Shown here in pieces: positions 14,362 through 21,950 of a stretch of 21,950 nt of DNA; within the stretch, counting starts at the first letter, position 1, and each line of letters starts with the position of its first letter. The notes below the pieces were generated by a model. It saw only the letters and a list, made by a program, of their open reading frames with translations. It did not search any database and was not told the origin of the DNA. The translations under genes and the position numbers were made by a program. This DNA is from a virus. Location of the stretch: positions 1 to 21,950 of IMG/VR virus record IMGVR_UViG_3300044910_000972. One strand, 5' to 3'.

Positions 14362-15396
14362 TTATATTCCTTCGTAAATATTAACTAATAATTGTGGTTG
14401 AATACCTGCAATATCTTGAACACCTTCAATAATTAATTTCTTTATTGATTGGTCTATAGAACTTAAATCCATTTCATCTAATTCTTTTATTGCACTTTCA
14501 GATATTGCTGCTTGTTGTTCTTTAATATTTTCTTCTAATATTAATTCTCTTAATTGATAAGCTTCCATTAAATCTTTCTTAATTTGCTGAGCATCTGAAT
14601 ATGAAATTGGTATATCGATTAAACATTTAATTCGAGCATTTTTTGGATAACTAATATCATTTTCTGCAATATAAGATAATGATGTTTTATGATAAGTAGG
14701 TCCATTATAATCTAATAAATCAAGCTCTTCAGTTTCAACATTTAATATTGCCATTCCCCTAGCAACATCATCAACATCTCCAAAATTAGTTCCAAAAGGA
14801 TTGCCAATATAAACAATATTATCTACAGCTTGTCGTTTATGATAATGCCCACTAAATATATATTTTGGCTTATTAAGTAATTTATGAATAAAGCCATGTT
14901 CACATAATGTATTACTGGAACCTGTTAAATAAAAGTTTCGAAATTCGAAATGCCCGAATACATATTTGTGTTCATTAATTATTGGAGCTAATGGAGCATA
15001 TTCTTCTTTAAATAAATATGGAACCAATAACATGTTATCATTTATAGATAATGGTTCATCAACAATAGTAATATTAGAAAAATTTCTAAATAATTCAAGT
15101 GAATGCATGTTTCTTGAATTTCTAAAAAATAAATCATGATTACCAACTATCATATAGATTGGAATATTTAATTCATTTAATTTTGAAATATTTTGTAAAG
15201 CATAATTGATTGTCATTACATTTAATGCATGTCTATTTTCCCACCAATCGCCCATAAAAATAATGGTATCACAATTATTTTTTTTAACTTCATCAATTAC
15301 ATAATCAATAAATTCAGAACAATCTTTTAAATGAACTTCATCGTTGCTTTTAGCTCCAAAATGAATGTCAGTGTAAATGGCAAGTTTTTTATGCAT
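14362..15396 (-). CDS. 47: Recombination endonuclease subunit, Mre11/SbcD-type phosphoesterase, T4 gp47-like
   Basis: This is the nuclease partner of gp46. All five metallophosphoesterase motifs are visible: D10-x-H12 (YTDIHFG), GDW with Asp50, GNHD with Asn86-His87-Asp88, GHFEF, and GHYHK near residue 187. Length 344 is close to T4 gp47 (339). The C-terminal 80 residues are helical and would contact the gp46 coiled-coil base. The ATG overlaps the gp55 stop as TAATG, so gp55, gp47 and gp46 form one translationally coupled transcript. Confidence 0.97.
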   Translation of the reverse strand: MHKKLAIYTDIHFGAKSNDEVHLKDCSEFIDYVIDEVKKNNCDTIIFMGDWWENRHALNVMTINYALQNISKLNELNIPIYMIVGNHDLFFRNSRNMHSLELFRNFSNITIVDEPLSINDNMLLVPYLFKEEYAPLAPIINEHKYVFGHFEFRNFYLTGSSNTLCEHGFIHKLLNKPKYIFSGHYHKRQAVDNIVYIGNPFGTNFGDVDDVARGMAILNVETEELDLLDYNGPTYHKTSLSYIAENDISYPKNARIKCLIDIPISYSDAQQIKKDLMEAYQLRELILEENIKEQQAAISESAIKELDEMDLSSIDQSIKKLIIEGVQDIAGIQPQLLVNIYEGI

Positions 15397-15896
15397 TATT
15401 CCTCCAAGAAGAAATCTGCATGACTTTCTCTATAAGCATCTTTAGCACTTTCCATAAATCCTAAACTTCCATTAAAATCTTCATTAACGAGTAATTGGTC
15501 TCTAATATCTCGTTGTTTCTTTTCAGCAGCAATCATTTGAAGTGAAGAGTGATAAAGAATTGTTGTGAAATAAGAAAATGCATTAGTTCCTTTTTCCTCA
15601 TTAAATTTTAGACCATTAGCTAATAATGCTATTACTCCATTTTGTATTAAATCTTCTTTGAATGGTAAATGAGCGAAGTTTTTAGAAGAAATATATCGTG
15701 TTGCCATTTTGATATACATTACAGCTAATTCATTAGTGACATAACCTAATTGTTTAGCTCGCATTACTTCTGGATATAAATCTGAGTTTCTTAAAAAGTG
15801 ACCTTCAGTAGAAGTTGATTTAGGACGTTTGATTTTTTTGGGTTTTTTAGGAGTTTCATTTTTTGAAATTTGTGGTTGATTTACTTCTATTTCCAT
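15396..15896 (-). CDS. 55: Late-transcription sigma factor, T4 gp55-like
   Basis: gp55 is a minimal sigma factor that steers host RNA polymerase to TATAAATA-type promoters. The 166-residue protein (185 in T4) has a basic, Pro/Lys-rich N-terminal tail and a sigma region 2-like core: LAVMYIKMATRYISSKNF, then FKEDLIQNGVIALLANGLKFN and AFSYFTTILYHSSLQMI. The C-terminus HADFFLEE is hydrophobic and acidic, like the sliding-clamp-binding end of T4 gp55. The nearest ribosome site (GGAGG) is 13 bases from the ATG, unusually far, but no alternative in-frame start exists nearby. It heads the gp55-47-46 transcript. Confidence 0.93.
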   Translation of the reverse strand: MEIEVNQPQISKNETPKKPKKIKRPKSTSTEGHFLRNSDLYPEVMRAKQLGYVTNELAVMYIKMATRYISSKNFAHLPFKEDLIQNGVIALLANGLKFNEEKGTNAFSYFTTILYHSSLQMIAAEKKQRDIRDQLLVNEDFNGSLGFMESAKDAYRESHADFFLEE

Positions 15897-15939
15897 AGTA
15901 TTATTTTAACCTCCAAGATATTGTAATATATAAAAACTT

Positions 15940-15968
15940 ATTATATACCAATTATTTCAAAAAGTAAA
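15940..15968 (-). promoter_or_regulatory. Possible host sigma-70-type promoter for gp55-gp47-gp46
   Basis: On the minus strand an exact -10 TATAAT (15940-15945) is preceded, after exactly 17 bases, by TTTACT (15963-15968), four of six matches to TTGACA. A non-late promoter here fits the early/middle expression of these genes in T4. In such AT-rich DNA a TATAAT alone means little; the spacing is the main support. Confidence 0.4.
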
Positions 15969-16012
15969 TACTTTTGTGAAAATATTTGTTAAAAAGATAA
16001 TGCTCAACATAA

Positions 16013-16020
16013 GATAAATA
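16013..16020 (+). promoter_or_regulatory. Late promoter box (GATAAATA) for the nucleotidyltransferase/baseplate operon
   Basis: GATAAATA lies 33 bases before the ATG at 16054 and is the only late-type box seen upstream of the plus-strand baseplate series. It is the same variant as at 2398-2405 and 12600-12607. Confidence 0.6.
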
Positions 16021-16053
16021 TGTTATTAAGTATAATATCTTGGATAATTTAAC

Positions 16054-16749
16054 ATGCAACTAGAAGTATTATTAGAAGAATTACCACCAGAACAAAAAAA
16101 GCGAGTAGCTTTTATGATTGGACGTATGAATCCGCCAACATCTGGTCATTATAAAGTTATTAGTAAAATGAAAGAATATATTAGAAAACATCCAGAATTA
16201 AAATTGGAAGCTCAACCAATTGTTGTAATAATTGAAGGTGTTAAATCAAGTAAAGATAAATCAAAAAATCCTTTAACTGCTGAAGAAAGAATTAAATTTA
16301 TGGAAAGTTCTGGTAAAGCAAATGGTGTTAATTTCTTAATTGCTAAAAATGGATTTGTTGCTTTAGGAGTTATTAGAGATAATGGATATGAGCCTATTGT
16401 TATTGGAGCAGGTTCAGATAGAGCTGATGGATATAAAAAATTATTAGATAAAAATTTTAAAACTAAAAATGATAAACCAATTGAACATATTATTATTCCT
16501 GGATTAGATAGAGAAGAATCATCAACTGTTGAAAGAAAGAATGATAAACAACGTGCTTTAGATAATGCAATACAAAAATTAAATGATGAAGAAGAAATAG
16601 CTGATGATGAAATTAGTGGTTCTTTAGCTAGACATGCTGTTAAATTAGGATATGAAGAAGAATTTGCAAAAATTGTTGGACTTGAACATAAACCAAAATT
16701 AGCCAAAATAATGTTTGATAAAATTAAAAAAGCTATGGAGAATTCTTAA
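16054..16749 (+). CDS. HIGH-superfamily nucleotidyltransferase with capsid-targeting-like leader
   Basis: The 231-residue protein has the nucleotidyltransferase signature GRMNPPTSGHYKVI with the (T/H)xGH motif at 29-32, and the partner SSTxxR motif as SSTVER at 156-161. It therefore transfers a nucleotide (AMP or CMP) to a small phosphorylated substrate; NMN adenylyltransferase and cytidylyltransferase activities are both possible, and the substrate is not readable here. The domain spans about residues 17-175; a helical C-terminal extension follows. The first residues, MQLEVLLEELPPEQKK, resemble a gp21-cleavable leader (L6-L7-E8). It is the first gene of the baseplate operon; its TAA directly abuts the next ATG. 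The ribosome site is weak (TTGGAT). Confidence 0.88.
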   Translation: MQLEVLLEELPPEQKKRVAFMIGRMNPPTSGHYKVISKMKEYIRKHPELKLEAQPIVVIIEGVKSSKDKSKNPLTAEERIKFMESSGKANGVNFLIAKNGFVALGVIRDNGYEPIVIGAGSDRADGYKKLLDKNFKTKNDKPIEHIIIPGLDREESSTVERKNDKQRALDNAIQKLNDEEEIADDEISGSLARHAVKLGYEEEFAKIVGLEHKPKLAKIMFDKIKKAMENS

Positions 16750-18054
16750 ATGGGTATTACTAATGGATGGGATGGATTACCTTCAAGTGGTGGTTCAGCA
16801 ATTACACCTTCGTTTTCAGGATTAGCTGATACTTCAGTTGCTTCATCAGGTGGAAAATTAAATGAAGTTGCTGACCGAATGTCATGGGTTTCTGATAGTA
16901 AGACTAATGCAGCTAATGCAATAGCACCTAAAGATTTTGGTGCTATTACCAATGGAACATTCAGCAAAAGTATGCAAGATGGTTTAACAGGTTTAGGACA
17001 AAGTTGGTCTCAGGGATTTGAGTCTGCTACAGGAATGGTTGGTATTGGAACTCCTTTAGGTGCTAATGCGTCAACGTTAGCTGATTTATTCGGTGATGGT
17101 TCTGAAGGTGGAAATGATTTTGCTGTTAAGTTAAAATCTCGAGTAACTGGTGAAGAATTTATTTGTGAAATAATGCCAACAATTTCAGAAACAGGTTCAG
17201 TTTCTTATGATGGTATTGAGATTGCTCATCATCCAGGAACTATACAGAAATATAGAACAACCCCATCTAGAGAATGGTCTATTTCTAATATTAGATTAGC
17301 TTCAGTGACAGTTTCTCAAGCAGATGCTAATCAAATGGCTATTAATTTATTAAGAAGTTGGAGAATGCCATATTATGGATATGGAACAGAAGAGGATTAT
17401 GCTCATTTATTGGGAGCGCCACCTGATGTATTAGATTTTTCTGCGTATGGAGATAAGAATATTGGTGTAATACCTGTAGTTATTTCAAGTTTGAGTATTG
17501 AATGGGCAAATGATTGTGATTATATTCATACTAGTGATGGACAACCATTTCCAGTGTTGATGAACATATCATTATCTTTATTAGAAGCTTGGTCTCCAAA
17601 ACAATATTCAGGATTTAGTTTAACCGCATTTAAAGCTGGTAATTTAGTTAAAGCCTATTCAACTGAAAAAGTTGATGCAGCTAATGCTCAAGCTAAAGAA
17701 GATTTAGCTGCTTCGCAAAAAGAACAACAATCTGCCGCTTCAACTCAACCTCCTGCTACAAGTTCAGGAGAGGTTAGTAATGAAAAAATAAATAAAACTG
17801 GAGTTGCAGAAAATAAAAAACCTGATTTATCAGTATCAAGAAATATGTTAATGAAAAATAAAGACCCTGCTTTAACTGCTAAAGCTCATGAAATGTTAGG
17901 ACAAACTAATAAAATTCAAGATCAGCAAAAATTTTCAGGAAGTGATTTGTTTGCTCCTAAACCTGGTAGTGTATTTAGCGCAAAAGATACAGCGAATAAT
18001 ATAATGTCTTCTCCACCATCTACTATAGGATTTGTAACTCGTGTCAAACGTTAA
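16750..18054 (+). CDS. Baseplate/tail-tube cap protein candidate (gp48/gp54-like)
   Basis: The 434-residue protein has three parts: a Ser/Gly/Ala-rich N-terminus (to about 120), a beta-rich core (about 120-310) and a low-complexity C-terminus rich in Ala, Ser, Gln and Lys. The core holds EFICEIMPTISETGSVSYDG, KYRTTPSREWSIS and ISSLSIEWANDCDYIHTSDG, typical of tail-tube-like beta-sandwich proteins at the tube-baseplate junction. Its place just before gp53, a hub-like gene, gp5 and gp25 supports a tube-initiator role like T4 gp48 or gp54; I cannot say which. GGAG lies 9 bases before the ATG. It overlaps the next gene by 14 bases. Confidence 0.6.
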   Translation: MGITNGWDGLPSSGGSAITPSFSGLADTSVASSGGKLNEVADRMSWVSDSKTNAANAIAPKDFGAITNGTFSKSMQDGLTGLGQSWSQGFESATGMVGIGTPLGANASTLADLFGDGSEGGNDFAVKLKSRVTGEEFICEIMPTISETGSVSYDGIEIAHHPGTIQKYRTTPSREWSISNIRLASVTVSQADANQMAINLLRSWRMPYYGYGTEEDYAHLLGAPPDVLDFSAYGDKNIGVIPVVISSLSIEWANDCDYIHTSDGQPFPVLMNISLSLLEAWSPKQYSGFSLTAFKAGNLVKAYSTEKVDAANAQAKEDLAASQKEQQSAASTQPPATSSGEVSNEKINKTGVAENKKPDLSVSRNMLMKNKDPALTAKAHEMLGQTNKIQDQQKFSGSDLFAPKPGSVFSAKDTANNIMSSPPSTIGFVTRVKR

Positions 18055-18415
18055 TTCAGTAAATAATAAAACAAGTCGATATGTTCAAGGTGGATTAACA
18101 GAAGTTGGTCCAATTGGATTAGAAATTTGGAATAGATATGATTTTCAATCAGATCCATCAGATACAGTTTATGTTGTAGAGCAAAAATTCACAGGAAGAC
18201 CTGATTTAATTGCAAATGCATTTTATGGTGATTGGAGTTTATGGTGGATAATTTGTCAGTTAAATAGAATATTAGATCCTTATTTAGAAATAGAACAAGG
18301 AACAATATTGTTATTACCTTCTAAAGAAAGATTGCAATTAATGTTTGTGCAGCCAATTGGTGGTGTTGCTACAACTCGTCAAGAAGAAACTTTATTACCA
18401 CCAATTGTTTTATAA
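18041..18415 (+). CDS. 53: Baseplate wedge protein, T4 gp53-like (LysM-type fold)
   Basis: In T4, gp53 joins neighbouring wedges around the hub. The 124-residue protein (196 in T4) contains TGRPDLIANAFYGDWSLWWI and ICQLNRILDPYLEIEQGTILLLP, matching the T4 gp53 region 'ELANAIYGNPQLYWVLLMCN...DPY' and the LysM-like pattern ending in a 'G..L.LP' strand. The start is a GTG at 18041, inside the end of the upstream gene; a stop (TAA at 18035) lies just upstream in frame and no ATG follows before the conserved part. An AGGA lies 10 bases before it. The short length means T4's later sections are absent. Confidence 0.85.
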   Translation: MSNVNSVNNKTSRYVQGGLTEVGPIGLEIWNRYDFQSDPSDTVYVVEQKFTGRPDLIANAFYGDWSLWWIICQLNRILDPYLEIEQGTILLLPSKERLQLMFVQPIGGVATTRQEETLLPPIVL

Positions 18416-18430
18416 TTTGGAGATTTTACG

Positions 18431-20545
18431 TTGAGTTCGCCATTAAATCCTTTAGATCAATATCATTCTTATTCTTATCATTTTATTTTATTAGCTTCTG
18501 TTAGTTCTGAAGCTTTACGAGTATTAGTTCAAGATAATAAAACCTTTTTGACAGGAGTTTCAGGAGCAGTATTAGGACAAGAAATAGGAAAAGATACTGG
18601 ATGTTATTTAATTACTGATACGCGTAAAACTTCTGAATTTTCAATTGAGTCATTAAATTTTGATGCATATATTGCTAATGCATCATCACCAACAGATAGT
18701 GTAACATTAACGTCAGTTATTAATATGAGATTAGTAGATCCTTCAGGAATAGGATTTTATAATTATTTAAAATATTTAGTTGACCATAAAATGCAAACTG
18801 ATATTACTGGAATATCATTTTTATTGCATATTATGTTTGTTGGACATTCTGATACTGGTAAAAGTTTTCCACTTTATGATTATAATGTTTCTATTCCTCT
18901 TGTTATGATGGAACATTTTAATTTAGCAGAATATAATACTAAAGGTGGAGTTTATGATTTAGGTTTTGTTGCTGGAAATATGGGTGGAGCTAGAGGTATA
19001 CAAAGTTATAACAAATTATATCGTGGATATAGTATAAGAGTTAAAGAAAAATTATTAGGTAATGCTATACAATCCTTTGAAAATGAATTAAATATTAGAA
19101 GCAAAGAATGGTTTTTGAAATTTAATCCAGATTTTGTTAAATCAGATGGAACACCTTCTAATAATCGATTAGAAAATCAAAAAGAACCTCCTAAACATGG
19201 AAGATTAGTTCAATATATGATTACAATTCCTGATAGTTGGTTCTATTTCACTCTTTCAGGTATACCTGATAATGGTATAGAATTATCAGATGCAATTGCC
19301 GCAAGAGCTAAAGTTGATGGCAGAGAAATAGAATATACAACGTCTGATACAAAAGTTGCTCATGATGTAAATCACGCAATATCAGCAGGTAAAACAATAG
19401 AAGAAGCTTTAAAAGATATCCTAGATATATGTCCTCAAGTCCCTGAGTTGGCCAACCTTGATAAGAAAAAAGCTGGTAAAGTGAGAATATATAAAATTCT
19501 TTCGAGTGTCACCAGCAACCTTGAAACAGTTTTGGTTCATTTTGATATTGTTGAGTATTCAGTTCCTAATGTTAATAGAGCAAAGGAAATTCAGGATAAT
19601 ACTAATAAGCAAGATAAAACACCTAATAGAAATGATACTAAAAGACCTCCTCATTCTTGGATATTTGAGTATATATTTTCTGGTAAAAATTCTGATGTTG
19701 TTGATTTTAATATAAAAGCTAATAATTTATTTTTAGGATTAATGACGCAAGGAAATATGGCGCAAGTTGTTAATAATGATATTCCTATTCAAAATCAGAA
19801 ATTAAAACCTGATACTCAAAATATATTAATTAAAGAAGGTTTTGGACACGTTTTAAAATATCAACCTCTTGCAGTTCCTCCAGCAACTTCTGAAGAATTA
19901 AAATCATTTTCAGCTCGTCCTAATGTTAGAGAACCAAATGCTGCTAAAAAAATGAGTGATGTTCAAGAATTTCAAAAAACATTATCTGATTTACATGTAA
20001 CATCTATGGATAGTGATTTACGAATTAGAGGAAATCCTGAGTTTTTAGGAAAATATGTTGTTAAAAATATTCCACCTCATATAGTTTTAGGTGGTTCAGT
20101 GAAAGACTTTTTAACTAAAGATTTGAATAAATCTTCAGCTTGGACTTATGATGCTCAAACTAAAAAAGCTCCAACAGCAGGCGGAGAAGCTATTATAACT
20201 TCAAGTCATTTAGAACATAGGAAATATATTAATTCTATAGAGAAAGAACAACAGAAAAATTTTGATGATGCTGATAGGACTGGAACAATGGGAGCTTCTT
20301 CTATTGCTACAGGAACTTGGATAAAAGTAAATGTTTATGGTCCTTCAGATTATCCTTTTAATTTTGCAAATGGAGAAGATACTTCAGTATTTAAAAAACA
20401 ATTTTTTTATGATAGTTGGTATTTCGTATCAGCAGTAAATAATTCTTTTGAGATGGGTTCATTTTATCAAAATATCAAAATACATGCATTTGATTTATAT
20501 GGTAATTATGGAACAGCAAATAAACAAATAGAGGAAAGAAAATGA
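18431..20545 (+). CDS. Large baseplate protein, possibly central hub (gp27 position), 704 aa
   Basis: The start is a TTG at 18431 with GGAG 8 bases upstream. The protein is beta-rich with several separate regions: about 10-230 (YSYHFILLASVSSEAL, FSIESLNFDAYIAN, MRLVDPSGIGFYNYLKYLVD), about 255-390 (QYMITIPDSWFYFTLSGIPD, NLETVLVHFDIVEYSVPNVN), a middle part (WIFEYIFSGKNSDVVDFNIK), and a C-terminal block (TWIKVNVYGPSDYPF, then YDSWYFVSAVNNSFEMGSFY). It ends in ATGA overlap with gp5. Neighbouring gp5, and built of repeated beta domains like T4 gp27 (391 residues), it may be the ring that holds the gp5 needle. Direct homology is not recognised. Confidence 0.5.
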   Translation: MSSPLNPLDQYHSYSYHFILLASVSSEALRVLVQDNKTFLTGVSGAVLGQEIGKDTGCYLITDTRKTSEFSIESLNFDAYIANASSPTDSVTLTSVINMRLVDPSGIGFYNYLKYLVDHKMQTDITGISFLLHIMFVGHSDTGKSFPLYDYNVSIPLVMMEHFNLAEYNTKGGVYDLGFVAGNMGGARGIQSYNKLYRGYSIRVKEKLLGNAIQSFENELNIRSKEWFLKFNPDFVKSDGTPSNNRLENQKEPPKHGRLVQYMITIPDSWFYFTLSGIPDNGIELSDAIAARAKVDGREIEYTTSDTKVAHDVNHAISAGKTIEEALKDILDICPQVPELANLDKKKAGKVRIYKILSSVTSNLETVLVHFDIVEYSVPNVNRAKEIQDNTNKQDKTPNRNDTKRPPHSWIFEYIFSGKNSDVVDFNIKANNLFLGLMTQGNMAQVVNNDIPIQNQKLKPDTQNILIKEGFGHVLKYQPLAVPPATSEELKSFSARPNVREPNAAKKMSDVQEFQKTLSDLHVTSMDSDLRIRGNPEFLGKYVVKNIPPHIVLGGSVKDFLTKDLNKSSAWTYDAQTKKAPTAGGEAIITSSHLEHRKYINSIEKEQQKNFDDADRTGTMGASSIATGTWIKVNVYGPSDYPFNFANGEDTSVFKKQFFYDSWYFVSAVNNSFEMGSFYQNIKIHAFDLYGNYGTANKQIEERK

Positions 20546-21750
20546 AATTAGAAAATAATGATAATTTAAATCCATTTATCATGGTTGGACATGTTATGGA
20601 TGTTGATGACCCACTTCAAATGGGACGTGTAAAAGTTTGGGTTCCTTCTGTTGATGGTGAATATTATTCTATTTCGCAATTACCTTGGGCTGAATATGCT
20701 TCTCCTTTAGCAGGAGTAACTGTTGATTATCCAGCAGGACGAAATAAATCAGTTTCTAAAGGTGCTGTTGCTTATGGTATGTGGGCTGTACCTCCGTTAA
20801 ATGCTCAAGTATTAGTATTTTGTTTAAATGGCGTTGCAAGTAGAAGATTTTATTTCGCGTGCATTTACGATTATCAAAGAAATCGAAGTCTTCCAGCTGG
20901 TAGAAATATATCTAGAGATAAATTAAAAGCTGGACCGTTAACTGATTTAGAAGAACCATTACAACCTGCGTATAATAATTTAAGAGCAGCGTTTGGAGAA
21001 GATTTGGGATTAGGAGAAGGTTATAAACATGGTGTTTATGAAAGACAAGTTGCACAAGCTAGAACTGAGAAAAACGGTTTAGAAGGATATGCTCCAAGTA
21101 TGGCAGACCCTGAGCATTATAAAGCAAGTCAAATATTTTGTTTTACAACGCCAGGACATCATTCTATTATTATGAATGATCATGACCAAAACTGTCGTGT
21201 TAGAGTAAAATCTTGTGAAGGTAATCAAGTTATATTAGATGATACAAATCAAAAAATTTATGTATCAACTGCTTTAGGAAATACTTGGATTGAATTAAAT
21301 GAAAATGGAGATATTTACATTTATGGTGGAAAAAGTATTTCAATGAGAGCGCAAAGTGATGTTAATATAAGAGCAGATAATAATATCAATTTGTCTGCTG
21401 GAAATGAAGTTAATATTGTTAGTGCTTCTAATACTAATATTAATACTGGTGGAAATTTAAATATTGGAGTTAGCGGAACTACTGCATTAAGTTCTTGTTC
21501 AGATATTAATATTAATGGTTCTTCTAATTTAAATATAGGAACAGGTTCAAATATTGGTTTAAAAGCTGGTGGAACTATTTTACAAACAGCTTCAGAAATT
21601 CATTTAAATGGACCATCAGCTCCAGATCCAGAATGTGCAGGAGCCGCAAAAGGTCCTTCTATTATTCCAGGACATGAGCCATTTGTTAGACCAATTTATG
21701 ATAATTCAAATGCTAAAAAACAAACAGTATCAACAGGAGCACAAGCATAA
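20542..21750 (+). CDS. 5: Central spike protein, T4 gp5-like, without lysozyme domain
   Basis: gp5 is the trimeric needle under the baseplate. The N-terminal OB-fold is clear (about 10-120): NPFIMVGHVMDVDDPLQMGR followed by VKVWVP, then LPWAEYASPL and a GAVAYGMWAVPPLNAQVLV strand. A linker (about 130-195) leads to a VgrG-like stretch (GHHSIIMNDHD, IELNENGDIYIYGG) and then a triple-stranded beta-helix of about nine to ten 8-residue repeats (about 274-346; for example VNIRADNN, INLSAGNE, VNIVSASN). T4 gp5 (575 residues) has a lysozyme domain between OB-fold and helix; here only a short linker is present. GAGGAA precedes the ATG, which overlaps the upstream stop as ATGA. Confidence 0.93.
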   Translation: MKLENNDNLNPFIMVGHVMDVDDPLQMGRVKVWVPSVDGEYYSISQLPWAEYASPLAGVTVDYPAGRNKSVSKGAVAYGMWAVPPLNAQVLVFCLNGVASRRFYFACIYDYQRNRSLPAGRNISRDKLKAGPLTDLEEPLQPAYNNLRAAFGEDLGLGEGYKHGVYERQVAQARTEKNGLEGYAPSMADPEHYKASQIFCFTTPGHHSIIMNDHDQNCRVRVKSCEGNQVILDDTNQKIYVSTALGNTWIELNENGDIYIYGGKSISMRAQSDVNIRADNNINLSAGNEVNIVSASNTNINTGGNLNIGVSGTTALSSCSDININGSSNLNIGTGSNIGLKAGGTILQTASEIHLNGPSAPDPECAGAAKGPSIIPGHEPFVRPIYDNSNAKKQTVSTGAQA

Positions 21751-21950
21751 TGGGAGCTTTATATAAAGGTTTTTCCACTCAAAATTTTGTTCAATCTAAT
21801 GGTCAAACATTATTTGCAAGAGATATTGATTTAGTAAAACAAGATTTAATACGACACATTTATACAGCTCCTGGAGAAAGAGTATCAATGCCTAATTGGG
21901 GAACAAGAATACCTTTTATGGTATTTGAACAAAATGATGAAAAAACAAGA
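21750..21950 (+). CDS. 25: Baseplate wedge protein, T4 gp25-like (3' end outside window)
   Basis: The first 67 residues are present, starting with an ATG that overlaps the gp5 stop as TAATG. The order FARDIDLVKQDLIRHIYTAPGERVSMPNWGTRIPFMVFEQ matches gp25, which has a helix followed by 'T..G.R.x.P.FG..L...lFE'. gp25 nucleates sheath assembly at the baseplate and is about 130 residues in T4, so roughly half is missing here. Confidence 0.85.
   Translation, partial: MGALYKGFSTQNFVQSNGQTLFARDIDLVKQDLIRHIYTAPGERVSMPNWGTRIPFMVFEQNDEKTR

Noticed and set aside
15011-15020. ATAAATA-type match on the plus strand inside gp47
   Set aside because: Inside a gene and antisense to it; no plus-strand gene follows.
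16212-16706. 164-codon minus-strand ORF opposite the nucleotidyltransferase
   Set aside because: Long only because the sense gene uses few codons that read as stops on the other strand; the product is Ser/Leu/Pro-rich without a domain, and the sense gene has diagnostic motifs.
21361-21600. Short imperfect DNA repeats rich in AATATTAAT
   Set aside because: Explained by the 8-residue protein repeats of the gp5 beta-helix; not a regulatory or CRISPR-like array.

Overview
The window is part of the genome of a tailed, contractile-tail bacteriophage distantly related to T4. It is very AT-rich and compact: genes abut or overlap by 1-14 bases and no gap exceeds about 160 bases. Recognisable T4-type genes are gp20 (portal), gp21 (prohead protease), gp22 (scaffold), gp23 (major capsid), gp26 (tail/hub assembly), gp46/gp47 (SbcCD-type recombination nuclease), gp55 (late sigma factor), gp53, gp5 and gp25 (baseplate). 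The genes are shorter or differently arranged than in T4, so this is a remote member of the T4 supergroup rather than a close relative. A lipoprotein resembling an outer-membrane spanin points to a Gram-negative host; the host cannot be named from the sequence.

Layout. (1) 1-162: the 3' end of an unknown plus-strand gene, ending at a strong palindromic terminator shared with gp23. (2) 215-8843, minus strand: the tape-measure candidate, then portal, protease, three small core/internal proteins, scaffold and major capsid protein. This is a head-building operon with the presumed tape measure at its promoter-proximal end. (3) 8926-9929, plus strand: the gp26-like chaperone followed by a small ORF in the -1 frame, a likely programmed-frameshift pair of the G/GT type. 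(4) 9956-15896, minus strand: gp55, gp47 and gp46, then five small genes from an acidic protein through a spanin-like lipoprotein and a PD-(D/E)XK nuclease to a last small protein. (5) 16054-21950, plus strand: a nucleotidyltransferase and a baseplate series (tube-cap-like protein, gp53, a large hub-like protein, gp5 and the start of gp25).

How it fits together. gp55 would direct host RNA polymerase to late promoters. I find eight intergenic copies of an NATAAATA box (T4 consensus TATAAATA), each correctly oriented just upstream of a late gene block, plus one candidate inside the tape-measure gene. gp46/47 would supply recombination ends for replication. The protease gp21 would cut scaffold, capsid and several small proteins after an (L/I)-x-E motif. 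At least six non-capsid proteins begin with a short hydrophobic segment ending in L-x-E, like the capsid-targeting sequence of T4 internal proteins. This suggests that a set of proteins, including an enzyme (the nucleotidyltransferase), is packed into the head and injected into the host.

No tRNA, rRNA, CRISPR array, insertion sequence or attachment site was seen.
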